47,886 bases of DNA from Vibrio sp. Its GTDB lineage: Bacteria > Pseudomonadota > Gammaproteobacteria > Enterobacterales > Vibrionaceae. Positions 27,021 through 33,744 of this stretch are shown here, one piece after another; the stretch's first letter is position 1; each line of letters begins with the position of its first letter. Made by a program: the position numbers and the translations under genes. Location: NCBI GenBank assembly GCA_028131545.1, contig JAOICL010000018.1, positions 1-47,886 on the forward strand. The letters run 5' to 3'. The notes under the pieces are model-generated. The model saw nothing but the letters and a program-made list of their open reading frames with translations, made no database searches and was not told the origin of the DNA.

Positions 27021-27350
27021 ATGGGAATGCCACTTTGGTTAATCAGTTATGATATTTCATGCCCGAAACGAACTCGACAGGTTCATCAATGCCTATCAAG
27101 AGAAGCGTGGTTCATACAAAAATCCGTTTATCTGCTCCCTGCAATGGCTAAACATAGGAAGGCCGTGCTAGAGAAAATCACATCTTATATGGATTTTGAT
27201 GAAGATCGGTTATTGGTTGTGCCTTTTAGTAAGACTAAAGACACGGTTCATCTAGGCAACAGCAGGGGGGGGTTATGGTGTTTGAAGATGACCGGCTCGA
27301 AGGGATTGTGTTCTGACCCTTGTGTCAGGGCGTGTCTTTATCAGACTTAG
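27021..27350 (+). CDS. cas2: Cas2, C-terminus encoded by a CRISPR repeat
   Basis: The ATG at 27021 has GGAGG at 27007-27011 and lies 1 bp after the cas1 stop. The 109-residue protein has the Cas2 ferredoxin core (PLWLISYDISCPKRTRQ, with Asp10 in the usual position) and acts as the dimeric scaffold of the Cas1-Cas2 complex. From residue 97 the reading frame runs through the leader-distal repeat of array 2 (27309-27346), giving 13 residues that end VRACLYQT; the TAG at 27348-27350 lies in the oldest spacer. The canonical Cas2 fold ends before this tail, so the tail is probably tolerated rather than needed. Confidence 0.92.
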   Translation: MGMPLWLISYDISCPKRTRQVHQCLSREAWFIQKSVYLLPAMAKHRKAVLEKITSYMDFDEDRLLVVPFSKTKDTVHLGNSRGGLWCLKMTGSKGLCSDPCVRACLYQT

Positions 27351-27491
27351 GCTTCTTTCAGAAATGCCTATTCCCTCAGTAGTCTTAGTCCCTTGTGTCA
27401 GGGCGTGTCTTTATCAGACAGCAAATTGACGCTAAGGTTGACGCTAGATTTGAGTCTTAGTCCCTTGTGTCAGGGCGTGTCTTTATCAGAC
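27309..27491 (-). CRISPR. CRISPR array 2, three repeats and two spacers
   Basis: Repeats of 38 bp lie at 27309-27346 (first 8 bases degenerate), 27382-27419 and 27454-27491, with spacers of 35 and 34 bp. On the plus strand the unit begins GTCTTAGTCCCTTGTG and ends GTCTTTATCAGAC. It differs from array 1 at three positions; two of these are a compensatory pair that preserves a hairpin. The leader is at the right, so the array is read leftward, head-on to cas1-cas2, and the newest spacer is 27420-27453. Confidence 0.96.
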
Positions 27492-27499
27492 AAGAGCAA

Positions 27500-27528
27500 A
27501 ATATAACGTGTTGATTTTTAACGGTCAA
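27500..27528 (-). promoter_or_regulatory. Leader promoter of array 2
   Basis: On the minus strand TTGACC (27528-27523) is followed after 17 bp by TATATT (27505-27500), and the first repeat begins 8 bp later. The spacing is identical to that in array 1. Confidence 0.75.
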
Positions 27529-27582
27529 TTATTTTGTATTAATGCGTCACTAAATTGTGATTAATATCGCTTTTTAAGCAAG

Positions 27583-27659
27583 AATGATGCCGGTGAAATA
27601 CTATTTTTATAAAATTCAGTCACTTGAGTATCAAAGTATTTTTGTTGGCATCATTTTTT
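27583..27659 (+). other. Long two-step inverted repeat ending in a T-run
   Basis: AATGATGCC (27583-27591) pairs with GGCATCATT (27647-27655), and inside it AAATACT (27596-27602) pairs with AGTATTT (27635-27641). On the plus strand a run of six T follows. It lies at the outer edge of the array 2 leader and could be a terminator remnant or a structured RNA. Confidence 0.4.
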
Positions 27660-27676
27660 CCCGTCCTCCTTTAGCC

Positions 27677-27718
27677 ACAAATTTGTGTAAAAAATACGTC
27701 GATGAGTTGGCGTATATT
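27677..27718 (+). promoter_or_regulatory. Shared-motif promoter, copy 3
   Basis: ACAAATTTGTGTAA at 27677-27690 with TATATT at 27713-27718, core centre to -10 exactly 31.5 bp. No convincing long gene lies between it and the next copy; a 4-codon mini-gene (ATG at 27748, MSWY) is the first start downstream. Confidence 0.6.
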
Positions 27719-27902
27719 TTGAAGTAAGTCAGAAACAAGGCACGACGATGTCATGGTATTAGCCTAACAGTGACTCGACAGCGATGACCAACAATAGTCT
27801 GTCACATCGTTATGTTTGGGTTATCGACATGGGGTTAAAGAAAGGAGCCGATGAATGGCCATGTTATCTCCGTATTTTCATTTGGACACCGTTGGCTTTA
27901 TC

Positions 27903-27944
27903 GCAAATTTGTGTAAATCCACTCTTCAATAAAACCGATAGTAT
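27903..27944 (+). promoter_or_regulatory. Shared-motif promoter, copy 4 (lipoprotein)
   Basis: GCAAATTTGTGTAA at 27903-27916 with TAGTAT at 27939-27944, spacing 31.5 bp. It would drive the lipoprotein gene at 28042 through a leader of about 90 bases. Confidence 0.7.
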
Positions 27945-27960
27945 TACTAACAACAGCGCA

Positions 27961-28036
27961 AAGGAGGATACACAATGAAACCACCATAAACATGACATCG
28001 TTTTATTCTTTTAACTTCATTCATACAAAAAGGTAA
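27961..28036 (+). other. Leader with two mini-ORFs before the lipoprotein gene
   Basis: A near-perfect AAGGAGG (27961-27967) precedes an ATG at 27975 that opens only four codons (MKPP, stop 27987-27989). A second mini-ORF of 14 codons (27992-28036, MTSFYSFNFIHTKR) ends 5 bp before the lipoprotein ATG at 28042. Such a strong ribosome site on a 4-codon frame suggests translational control rather than a product. Confidence 0.35.
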
Positions 28037-28041
28037 TACTT

Positions 28042-28875
28042 ATGCAAAATACAACAATCAAACACTCTATTTTCGTTTCAATGATGATGGCTGGCTTAAC
28101 CGCGTGTGATGGTTCTAGTACATCAGATGGGTCTAATTCTTCATCGGGCAGCAGCAACCCGAGTGCATCGACTTATTTGGATGATAACCATTCCGTTGTG
28201 TTCTTTGGTTATGGCGATGGAGAAATCACGAATGAGCCAGCGGTTAATGTGTCATTATTTAGCGATCAATTAGTGCATTTCATTGTGCATTATGGCGGCA
28301 TACAATATGAAGGGTTTCAATATATTAGTGATCGTTCACGTATTGATACTGTGGTTCCGGTTTACTCTGATGATAGCGTTATACCCTATGAATTGAGTAT
28401 TCAGATTGATGGTATAGACACGGTCACCGATGGCCCTGTAACGACACATAACATAGCGTTTGAGATTGATGCGTTAGGTATAAGTGAAGTTGATGTGGTT
28501 CAAGGTGGGGTGATTCACAATATCAAAGACAATGTCTTGGTCAGCGCATTTAATACAGAGATGGAACATTCCGATGGGAATAACTATTTCAGTGTTGATA
28601 ATGGCACGGTGAATATGATGTTCGAGGGATGCGAATACACTGGGGAGTTAAATGCCGTGGCCTACAGCGTCGTGAATGAAGAGGACGTATTTGATATTTA
28701 CTCTTCGACGATGGGTTTGACCCGTTCGACTTGTGACAATGTCACTGATATTCATGGAGGAATTGTTGAGTATACGACCGGTTCCGTGGCAGGTATCACA
28801 TGGTCTAGTTATTCGATTCGTGCCAATACGAACGACGGTCAAATCGATATCAGCTATGTTGATCAACCGTTCTAG
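28042..28875 (+). CDS. Predicted lipoprotein with Ser-rich linker
   Basis: The 277-residue product has a lipoprotein signal with lipobox LTAC (Cys22), a Ser/Gly/Asn-rich linker (about 24-46) and an acidic, strand-rich mature domain with two further cysteines. It would be anchored in the envelope. No known family is recognised. It is under the shared CAAATTTG promoter (copy 4) and lies just upstream of the Csx16 gene, so it is a candidate envelope partner of the CRISPR accessory set. It has the same lipoprotein architecture as the product of 9583-10350, the other lipoprotein controlled by the motif, although clear sequence similarity is not obvious. Confidence 0.65.
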   Translation: MQNTTIKHSIFVSMMMAGLTACDGSSTSDGSNSSSGSSNPSASTYLDDNHSVVFFGYGDGEITNEPAVNVSLFSDQLVHFIVHYGGIQYEGFQYISDRSRIDTVVPVYSDDSVIPYELSIQIDGIDTVTDGPVTTHNIAFEIDALGISEVDVVQGGVIHNIKDNVLVSAFNTEMEHSDGNNYFSVDNGTVNMMFEGCEYTGELNAVAYSVVNEEDVFDIYSSTMGLTRSTCDNVTDIHGGIVEYTTGSVAGITWSSYSIRANTNDGQIDISYVDQPF

Positions 28876-28919
28876 TGATCACTTAATGGATGTATCGATG
28901 AGTGCATCCGCCGACGCAC

Positions 28920-28961
28920 GCAAATTTGTGTCACCCACCGGCGCACAGAATTGAGTAAAAT
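28920..28961 (+). promoter_or_regulatory. Shared-motif promoter, copy 5 (csx16 operon)
   Basis: GCAAATTTGTGTCA at 28920-28933 with TAAAAT at 28956-28961, spacing 31.5 bp. It probably serves csx16 and perhaps the protease and CARF genes, since no further motif copy lies before 33532. Confidence 0.65.
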
Positions 28962-29000
28962 TGTTATCTGTGTTTCACCCCCCCATTGATGAATTTTTGT

Positions 29001-29062
29001 TAGGAGGCAACGATGTCACCATGAAATTGTTACGGTTATTTAGCGGCTTATCATTACGTTAA
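29001..29062 (+). other. Two coupled mini-ORFs in the csx16 leader
   Basis: TAGGAGG (29001-29007) precedes ATG TCA CCA TGA (29013-29024); the stop overlaps the ATG at 29021, which opens a 13-codon frame (MKLLRLFSGLSLR, stop 29060-29062). The downstream 14-bp tandem repeat (29061-29088) and 112 further bases lead to csx16. These could be leader peptides or decayed starts. Confidence 0.3.
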
Positions 29063-29174
29063 GTCAATGCAGTGAAGTCAATGCAGTTACGTTGATGTTA
29101 TACCAATGAAGTGCGCCGCTGATTCATTAATCCATATCTATTCCTTTGAATGCACGACGACCTAGGAGGTCACC

Positions 29175-29501
29175 ATGACAATAACGATGATTACTCGCCA
29201 CCCAGCAAGCCAAATTTGGATGGAAAATAAAGGGATTAAAGTGGATCGGCAAATACCCCACTTATTCGATGTTTCAGAGTTTGGATCCGGCGATACGGTG
29301 ATTGGTATTTTGCCGATCAATATCATCGCTGACTTGACTAAACGTGGTGTGAATTATTGGCATTTTACAACGCAGATACCGGAGTCGTTACGTGGGAAGG
29401 AGTTAAGTTATGACGAATTAATCACATGTAAACCCAGAATCATTCCTTTCGTTGCGATGGAGGGGTGTGTGAATACTGAGTTGGCATTGAGTTCACATTA
29501 G
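29175..29501 (+). CDS. csx16: Csx16, CRISPR-associated VVA1548-family protein
   Basis: A 108-residue protein with a GGAGG ribosome site at 29166. TRHPASQIWMENKGIKV, then GDTVIGILPINIIADL and NYWHFTTQIPESLRGKELS are the hallmark segments of the Csx16 (VVA1548) family, almost always found next to type III systems. Members have been reported as small ring nucleases that degrade cyclic oligoadenylates and so switch the response off; I recall this from recent work and cannot confirm the ligand here. Its presence beside two CARF proteins and distant Card1-like nuclease fits a cyclic tetra-adenylate circuit. Confidence 0.85.
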   Translation: MTITMITRHPASQIWMENKGIKVDRQIPHLFDVSEFGSGDTVIGILPINIIADLTKRGVNYWHFTTQIPESLRGKELSYDELITCKPRIIPFVAMEGCVNTELALSSH

Positions 29502-29559
29502 ATGTCATGTTCCCTTTTTCTTTAATTGATTTTCCTTCTACCTATAGAGAGTATTTATT

Positions 29560-31029
29560 ATGAAAAAATTCAATGCATTATTTTCTGTTGTGACGGTAAC
29601 GACTCCGATTTTTATTTCTCATTCTGCGTTGGCGATTGCGCATGGTGAAGATGTGTCACCGAACGATTATCAAGATTTTATTGTTCGTATTGAGGTATCA
29701 GACGTGAACGGTCATGACATTACCTGTGGCGCTACGTTGATTGGGGGCGACTATATCTTAACCGCCGGGCACTGTGTGGGTACTTCTGATCGTGCAGGCC
29801 CTAATTCTACAAGGCAGTATCAATGGGATATTGACTATGGCGCTGACAATACCATTAAGGTGTTCCAAGGGATCCAGAATAACGATAACCCTCGTATGGT
29901 TGAGACAACCTATGAGATTGTTTCGATTTTTGATAATACGTATTGGCCAGGTGAAGAGGGCTTCGAATTAATCAAAGAATCGATCATTGAAGAATTTGGT
30001 GTTGTACGAGCACAATACCCTGATGCTTTGAGTATCAATCGCATTGATAACAGTTTGACGGAAGAGGAATATCGTCAAGAGTATGATCAGGATTTTACCG
30101 ATGAAGCCACGCGCTTTGGTCAAAGAGATGTCGCTTTGTTGAAGTTATCAACCCCTGTGTCTCAAGAAACACATGCTGCTTTGAGCTCTGGGTATGATGT
30201 TGATGCACAGGAAGTGATCGCTGATCAGAACTTTACCTTTCGAGGTTGGGGAAACGGCAGTTCAGGGAGTCGCCCGGAGGTCATGCAAGAAATGACGTTT
30301 AATGTTCAGCCCATCGGTTGGGATATATTTAATACCTTTTTTGGACGAGCGATGTCGTATTCAACAGACAATAATGAATGTGAAATGTGGTGTACATTCC
30401 ACTATGAAGATACTTTTAAGTTAAAGTCGGATGTCTTCTACACTGTGGGATTATCAGGGGACTCTGGTTCACCGTTAGTGCAAGGGAATACGGTCATGGG
30501 TATCATTAATTCGACAGATTATTCTTCGATTAATACGTTTACTCGCTTTAGTCAATATATGGGGTTGTTCGGCACTCATATTGATCAAGTGGTGGCCCCT
30601 AAGCAATTGTATATAAGCCATGAGGAAAAGGCGAATGCCACTAAGCGCTTTGACATTAAGGTACAGAATTTAAGCTTACGGGAGCAGTCTATTTCGCCTG
30701 AATCCTTAGTGGATTATGTCACGGTATCTGGGTGTGAAGATGTCATGTTACCCCCTGAGGCCGCATGTGATTTAGTGGTGGATGTGGACATTAATCATGC
30801 TCCATTTTCGAATGGTAATGACATTATTAATGAGATCATTGCATTGAACGATGCTGATAATCAAATGATGAGCATTCACGCCTCGGAAGAAAAGTTGGTG
30901 TCTCAAGAAGAGGATTATTACTACACCGATGAATGGGATAATAACGATGAAGGATCGGCGGGAGGCTCCATGGGGTGGTGGTCTATTGTTGGTTTGTTCG
31001 TTTTGATGCGCTTAAAGCGTCGTCAATAG
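29560..31029 (+). CDS. Exported trypsin-like serine protease with GlyGly-CTERM anchor
   Basis: A 489-residue precursor with a signal peptide (cleavage near SALA, residue 25). The catalytic triad is complete: His71 in LTAGHC, Asp190 in RDVALLKL and Ser302 in LSGDSGSPLV. An unusually long insertion (about 100 residues, acidic) lies between His and Asp. The C-terminus has the GlyGly-CTERM pattern: a Gly-Gly-Ser motif, a hydrophobic span (WWSIVGLFVLM) and a basic tail, which in Vibrio proteases is processed by rhombosortase for type II secretion and surface anchoring. It lies between csx16 and the CARF-only gene, an odd place for a secreted enzyme. Whether it is a CRISPR effector or a passenger is unknown. 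Confidence 0.85.
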   Translation: MKKFNALFSVVTVTTPIFISHSALAIAHGEDVSPNDYQDFIVRIEVSDVNGHDITCGATLIGGDYILTAGHCVGTSDRAGPNSTRQYQWDIDYGADNTIKVFQGIQNNDNPRMVETTYEIVSIFDNTYWPGEEGFELIKESIIEEFGVVRAQYPDALSINRIDNSLTEEEYRQEYDQDFTDEATRFGQRDVALLKLSTPVSQETHAALSSGYDVDAQEVIADQNFTFRGWGNGSSGSRPEVMQEMTFNVQPIGWDIFNTFFGRAMSYSTDNNECEMWCTFHYEDTFKLKSDVFYTVGLSGDSGSPLVQGNTVMGIINSTDYSSINTFTRFSQYMGLFGTHIDQVVAPKQLYISHEEKANATKRFDIKVQNLSLREQSISPESLVDYVTVSGCEDVMLPPEAACDLVVDVDINHAPFSNGNDIINEIIALNDADNQMMSIHASEEKLVSQEEDYYYTDEWDNNDEGSAGGSMGWWSIVGLFVLMRLKRRQ

Positions 31030-31079
31030 AGCGACCCTTCACAATCACATGATCAATGACTTTAATGGGAGAGATGTCT

Positions 31080-31715
31080 ATGTCTAATAAAAATAATGTG
31101 TCTAATAAACAAATCATGCCTGATAAAACCGAACTGGGTAAGACTCAGGCAGTGTTTGGTAAAAGGATTTTAGTGGTGTCGATTGATGATAACCCAAGTC
31201 AATTTACCCAAGCTTTGTATGCCATTAATCATACGGATTCGACACGTTGGCCCGACGAGATCTATGTATTGACGAGTTCGGCAGGCAGAAAGCAACTGAT
31301 TAATACGATGTTGATCCCGTTTAAAGGCAGACAAAATACGGTGTTAGAGCAGTTTACCGAAGATTATGACAAGGTGATGCCGCACTATGATCACCAGCAC
31401 ATCATGGATATTGAGGAAAATGAGGCTGAACAAGAAAAGGTGTCATCCTTTATTGCTTCTTTATGTGCTGCGGATAATCATCAAGTGGATGTGGTTTTAG
31501 CAGGCCGTAATTTGACGCTTAATTACCACATTGGTCTGGCTTTTATGCAATCTGGGCGCAGTCAAGATTCGTTGTCGACGATTAAATTAGCGAGTGAGTT
31601 CTCTAATACGCCTTATTTCTTCTACCCAACCCCTTATCCATTGGGTGTATGCAGTCGTGATGGGGGTTGGCAAAATGCACAGGAGGCAACGGTGGAGTTA
31701 GAGCTGCTTGCTTAG
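31080..31715 (+). CDS. CARF-only protein related to the NE0113-family CARF domain
   Basis: I choose the ATG at 31080, which has GGGAGAG 6 bp upstream; the frame stays open to 31056. The 211-residue product aligns by eye with the N-terminal 200 residues of the 31888-33282 protein: RILVVSIDDNPSQFTQALY matches its LLAVTGLSPAVVTETLY strand, and a late FFYPTPYPLGVCSRDGG matches FFYPTAYDQTVLDRDG. It lacks the C-terminal domain, and the ligand loop reads AGRNLTLNYHIG instead of AGGRKTMTFFLG, so the glycine and lysine are changed. It may be a ring nuclease, a ligand sponge or a regulatory partner of its larger paralogue. Confidence 0.7.
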   Translation: MSNKNNVSNKQIMPDKTELGKTQAVFGKRILVVSIDDNPSQFTQALYAINHTDSTRWPDEIYVLTSSAGRKQLINTMLIPFKGRQNTVLEQFTEDYDKVMPHYDHQHIMDIEENEAEQEKVSSFIASLCAADNHQVDVVLAGRNLTLNYHIGLAFMQSGRSQDSLSTIKLASEFSNTPYFFYPTPYPLGVCSRDGGWQNAQEATVELELLA

Positions 31716-31763
31716 TTATTAGACTGTATTAGTTATTAGACTGTATTAGTTATTAGATTGTAT
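31713..31763 (+). repeat. 17-bp tandem repeat, three copies
   Basis: TAGTTATTAGACTGTAT is repeated at 31713-31729, 31730-31746 and 31747-31763 (last copy with one change). The first copy includes the stop codon of the CARF-only gene. One of several 14-17-bp tandem duplications in the window. Confidence 0.85.
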
Positions 31764-31887
31764 TCGTTGTTTAATTGTATGACTTGTTTTGTACATCACA
31801 GTTTCAATAAAAACTCTTTTTCGGTATACCTATCCCTTTCGTATTGGATTATGTTACTACCGTTTTTCGAATAATTAAGGATGAATT

Positions 31888-33282
31888 ATGACCCAAAAAC
31901 ATGTTCTTCTTGCGGTAACAGGGTTATCCCCTGCTGTGGTGACAGAAACCTTGTATGGCATTTATCAAAAAGACAAACGTCAGTGGCCAAGCGAGATCCA
32001 TATCATTACCACGAAAGAAGGTAAAAAGCGTATCAGCGGCGCATTGATTCATCCGCATGAAAAGTTGGGTCAGAGCGTTCTAGAGCAAATGAGTCAAGAT
32101 CTTGATATGCCAATGCCCTTACTTTGCTCAGAGCATATTGTGGTCATGAATGATGCTCAAGGAGAAGAGATTGATGACGGTCGTACTCGTGAAGAACAAG
32201 AGGCGATGGGTGATCAGATTGTTGAAGTGGTGAGACAGTTTTGTCTTGATGATGATCTGGCATTGCATGCATCGATTGCAGGTGGACGTAAGACGATGAC
32301 CTTTTTCCTTGGGTATGCGTTGTCTATGTTTGGGCGTGAGCAGGATCAATTGAGTCATGTTTTGGTCAGTGAACCGTTTGAGTTCTGTAGAGACTTCTTT
32401 TATCCAACAGCCTATGACCAAACGGTGTTGGATCGTGACGGCAAAGCAGCCAATACTGCTGAAGCCATCGTTGAGTTAATCGATATTCCCTTTATTCGTC
32501 AGCGCCCATTGATGGATAAGAAATTTTTGGATCGAATGGCAAACACGACTTACAAAGATGTGGTCCATATGCAAAATATGGCGAATAGTATTGAAGACGT
32601 GAAGTTGGAATTTAAGCCAATGGAAGGGAAAAAGGGCCCATTTTTGGTGGTGGCCTATGAAGATAGACAGACTACGATTGATTTTAATACAAAGATGCTC
32701 GACTTTGCCTTCTTTGCGATGGTGTGTCGTCATGTCAAAAATAATCTGCCTTATAAAAGAGATTCTAAGATTTTACTCAAGGAGTTAACGAGTACGAGCT
32801 CGGTGGTACCTGAAAAATACCAAAGGATCATACCATCGGATTCGGATCATACGAATCGATTACCTATATTATTCAGCTATTTACTGATACAAGAGCTTGA
32901 AATGATGCAAGGGTGCTATGATCACTTTATCGAGGAGTCTTCTTTTTCAGTGGAGGAGTATTTCTCTGACTTTATTGAACGAACTCGATTTTTATCTGAA
33001 GCGTCAACGAATAAATATAAGAGCCGTGCAACTAATATTAATTTAGATGAAGTATCCTCAATACGAGAAACGTTTGTGACGATGTATGAAGGAATACCAA
33101 AGCATTTCCTTCATGATCGAGTCGATAAGCTGAAAAAGGCGTTGTCAAAACATTACACTGAGGATATTGCAAGGTTACTGGCGCCAGCGCCATTCAGTGT
33201 ATTCGATAAGCAGCAAGAAACCACTAATGCTGGCGCCTCTTATAAGGTACGTGTCAAACCTGAAAACATCACCTTGTATTAA
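31888..33282 (+). CDS. NE0113-family CARF protein, possible ligand-controlled DNA-binding regulator
   Basis: A 464-residue protein matching the CRISPR-associated NE0113 family. The CARF domain (1-200) has TGLSPAVVTETLYGIY at the first strand and the ligand loop IAGGRKTM at 130-137, as in cyclic-oligoadenylate sensors. Beyond residue 210 I find no R-x4-6-H motif, so it is not an obvious HEPN ribonuclease of the Csm6 type. Residues about 258-310 (TTIDFNTKMLDFAFFAMVCR and after) look like a winged helix, which would make it a ligand-dependent transcription factor. The last 150 residues are helical. It is the best in-locus candidate to bind the CAAATTTG promoter elements. It has no such element of its own. 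Confidence 0.72.
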   Translation: MTQKHVLLAVTGLSPAVVTETLYGIYQKDKRQWPSEIHIITTKEGKKRISGALIHPHEKLGQSVLEQMSQDLDMPMPLLCSEHIVVMNDAQGEEIDDGRTREEQEAMGDQIVEVVRQFCLDDDLALHASIAGGRKTMTFFLGYALSMFGREQDQLSHVLVSEPFEFCRDFFYPTAYDQTVLDRDGKAANTAEAIVELIDIPFIRQRPLMDKKFLDRMANTTYKDVVHMQNMANSIEDVKLEFKPMEGKKGPFLVVAYEDRQTTIDFNTKMLDFAFFAMVCRHVKNNLPYKRDSKILLKELTSTSSVVPEKYQRIIPSDSDHTNRLPILFSYLLIQELEMMQGCYDHFIEESSFSVEEYFSDFIERTRFLSEASTNKYKSRATNINLDEVSSIRETFVTMYEGIPKHFLHDRVDKLKKALSKHYTEDIARLLAPAPFSVFDKQQETTNAGASYKVRVKPENITLY

Positions 33283-33293
33283 TCGGTTTCACT

Positions 33294-33327
33294 GACACGC
33301 GAGGGTGAGTGTTCCTTCTCGCGTGTC
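33294..33327 (+). terminator. Strong hairpin after the NE0113-family gene
   Basis: GACACGCGAG (33294-33303) pairs perfectly with CTCGCGTGTC (33318-33327) around a 14-base loop; only a weak T-rich stretch follows. It probably ends the csx16-CARF transcript. Confidence 0.65.
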
Positions 33328-33376
33328 CCTTATTGTTATATTGCATCAAATCGTTCGTTATCACATCAAGCAACCC

Positions 33377-33421
33377 CTCATAAAGCCATCTCTCATAAAG
33401 CCATTTCTCCTAAAGAAATTT
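33377..33421. repeat. 15-bp tandem repeat
   Basis: CTCATAAAGCCATCT is repeated at 33377 and 33392, with a more diverged third copy at 33407-33421. It is in non-coding sequence before the duplicated promoter. Confidence 0.7.
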
Positions 33422-33492
33422 CATAAAGTACTCTCTTATCAAGTTCTTAGCCATAAAGTAAGACATCGCAGAGTAAGACCTAATCAATTTTC

Positions 33493-33700
33493 CCGAAGAG
33501 AGTAAGCCGGTCCCTGATCGACTTGCTTAGGACAAATTTGCGTTAATCAATCTGATCTAAATTCCTACATAATTAATTTTGTCAGCACCACTATTACCGA
33601 AGAGAGTAAGCCGCTCCTTGAGCGATTAACTGGGACAAATTTGCGTTAATCAATCGGATTTAAATTGCTACATAATTACTTTTGTCGACACCATTATTAC
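33493..33700 (+). promoter_or_regulatory. Tandemly duplicated 104-bp promoter unit (shared-motif copies 6 and 7)
   Basis: Two direct copies, 33493-33596 and 33597-33700, each start CCGAAGAGAGTAAGCC and differ at about a dozen scattered positions. Each contains ACAAATTTGCGTTAA (from 33532 and 33635) and a CATAAT -10 (33568-33573 and 33671-33676), with the exact 31.5-bp spacing. The motif, the -10 and the spacing are unchanged between copies. The unit drives the cold-shock-domain gene at 33745. Confidence 0.8.
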
Positions 33701-33744
33701 TTAATCATTACTGTTTACTCATCATTTGTTCAAGGGGATTTATT

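Noticed and set aside
27784..27978. A 64-codon frame between two shared-motif promoters
   Set aside because: It runs straight through the motif and -10 of promoter copy 4, has no ribosome site and no recognisable protein features.
31888..33282. A Csm6/Csx1-type HEPN ribonuclease
   Set aside because: The CARF domain fits, but no R-x4-6-H motif is found in the C-terminal part.
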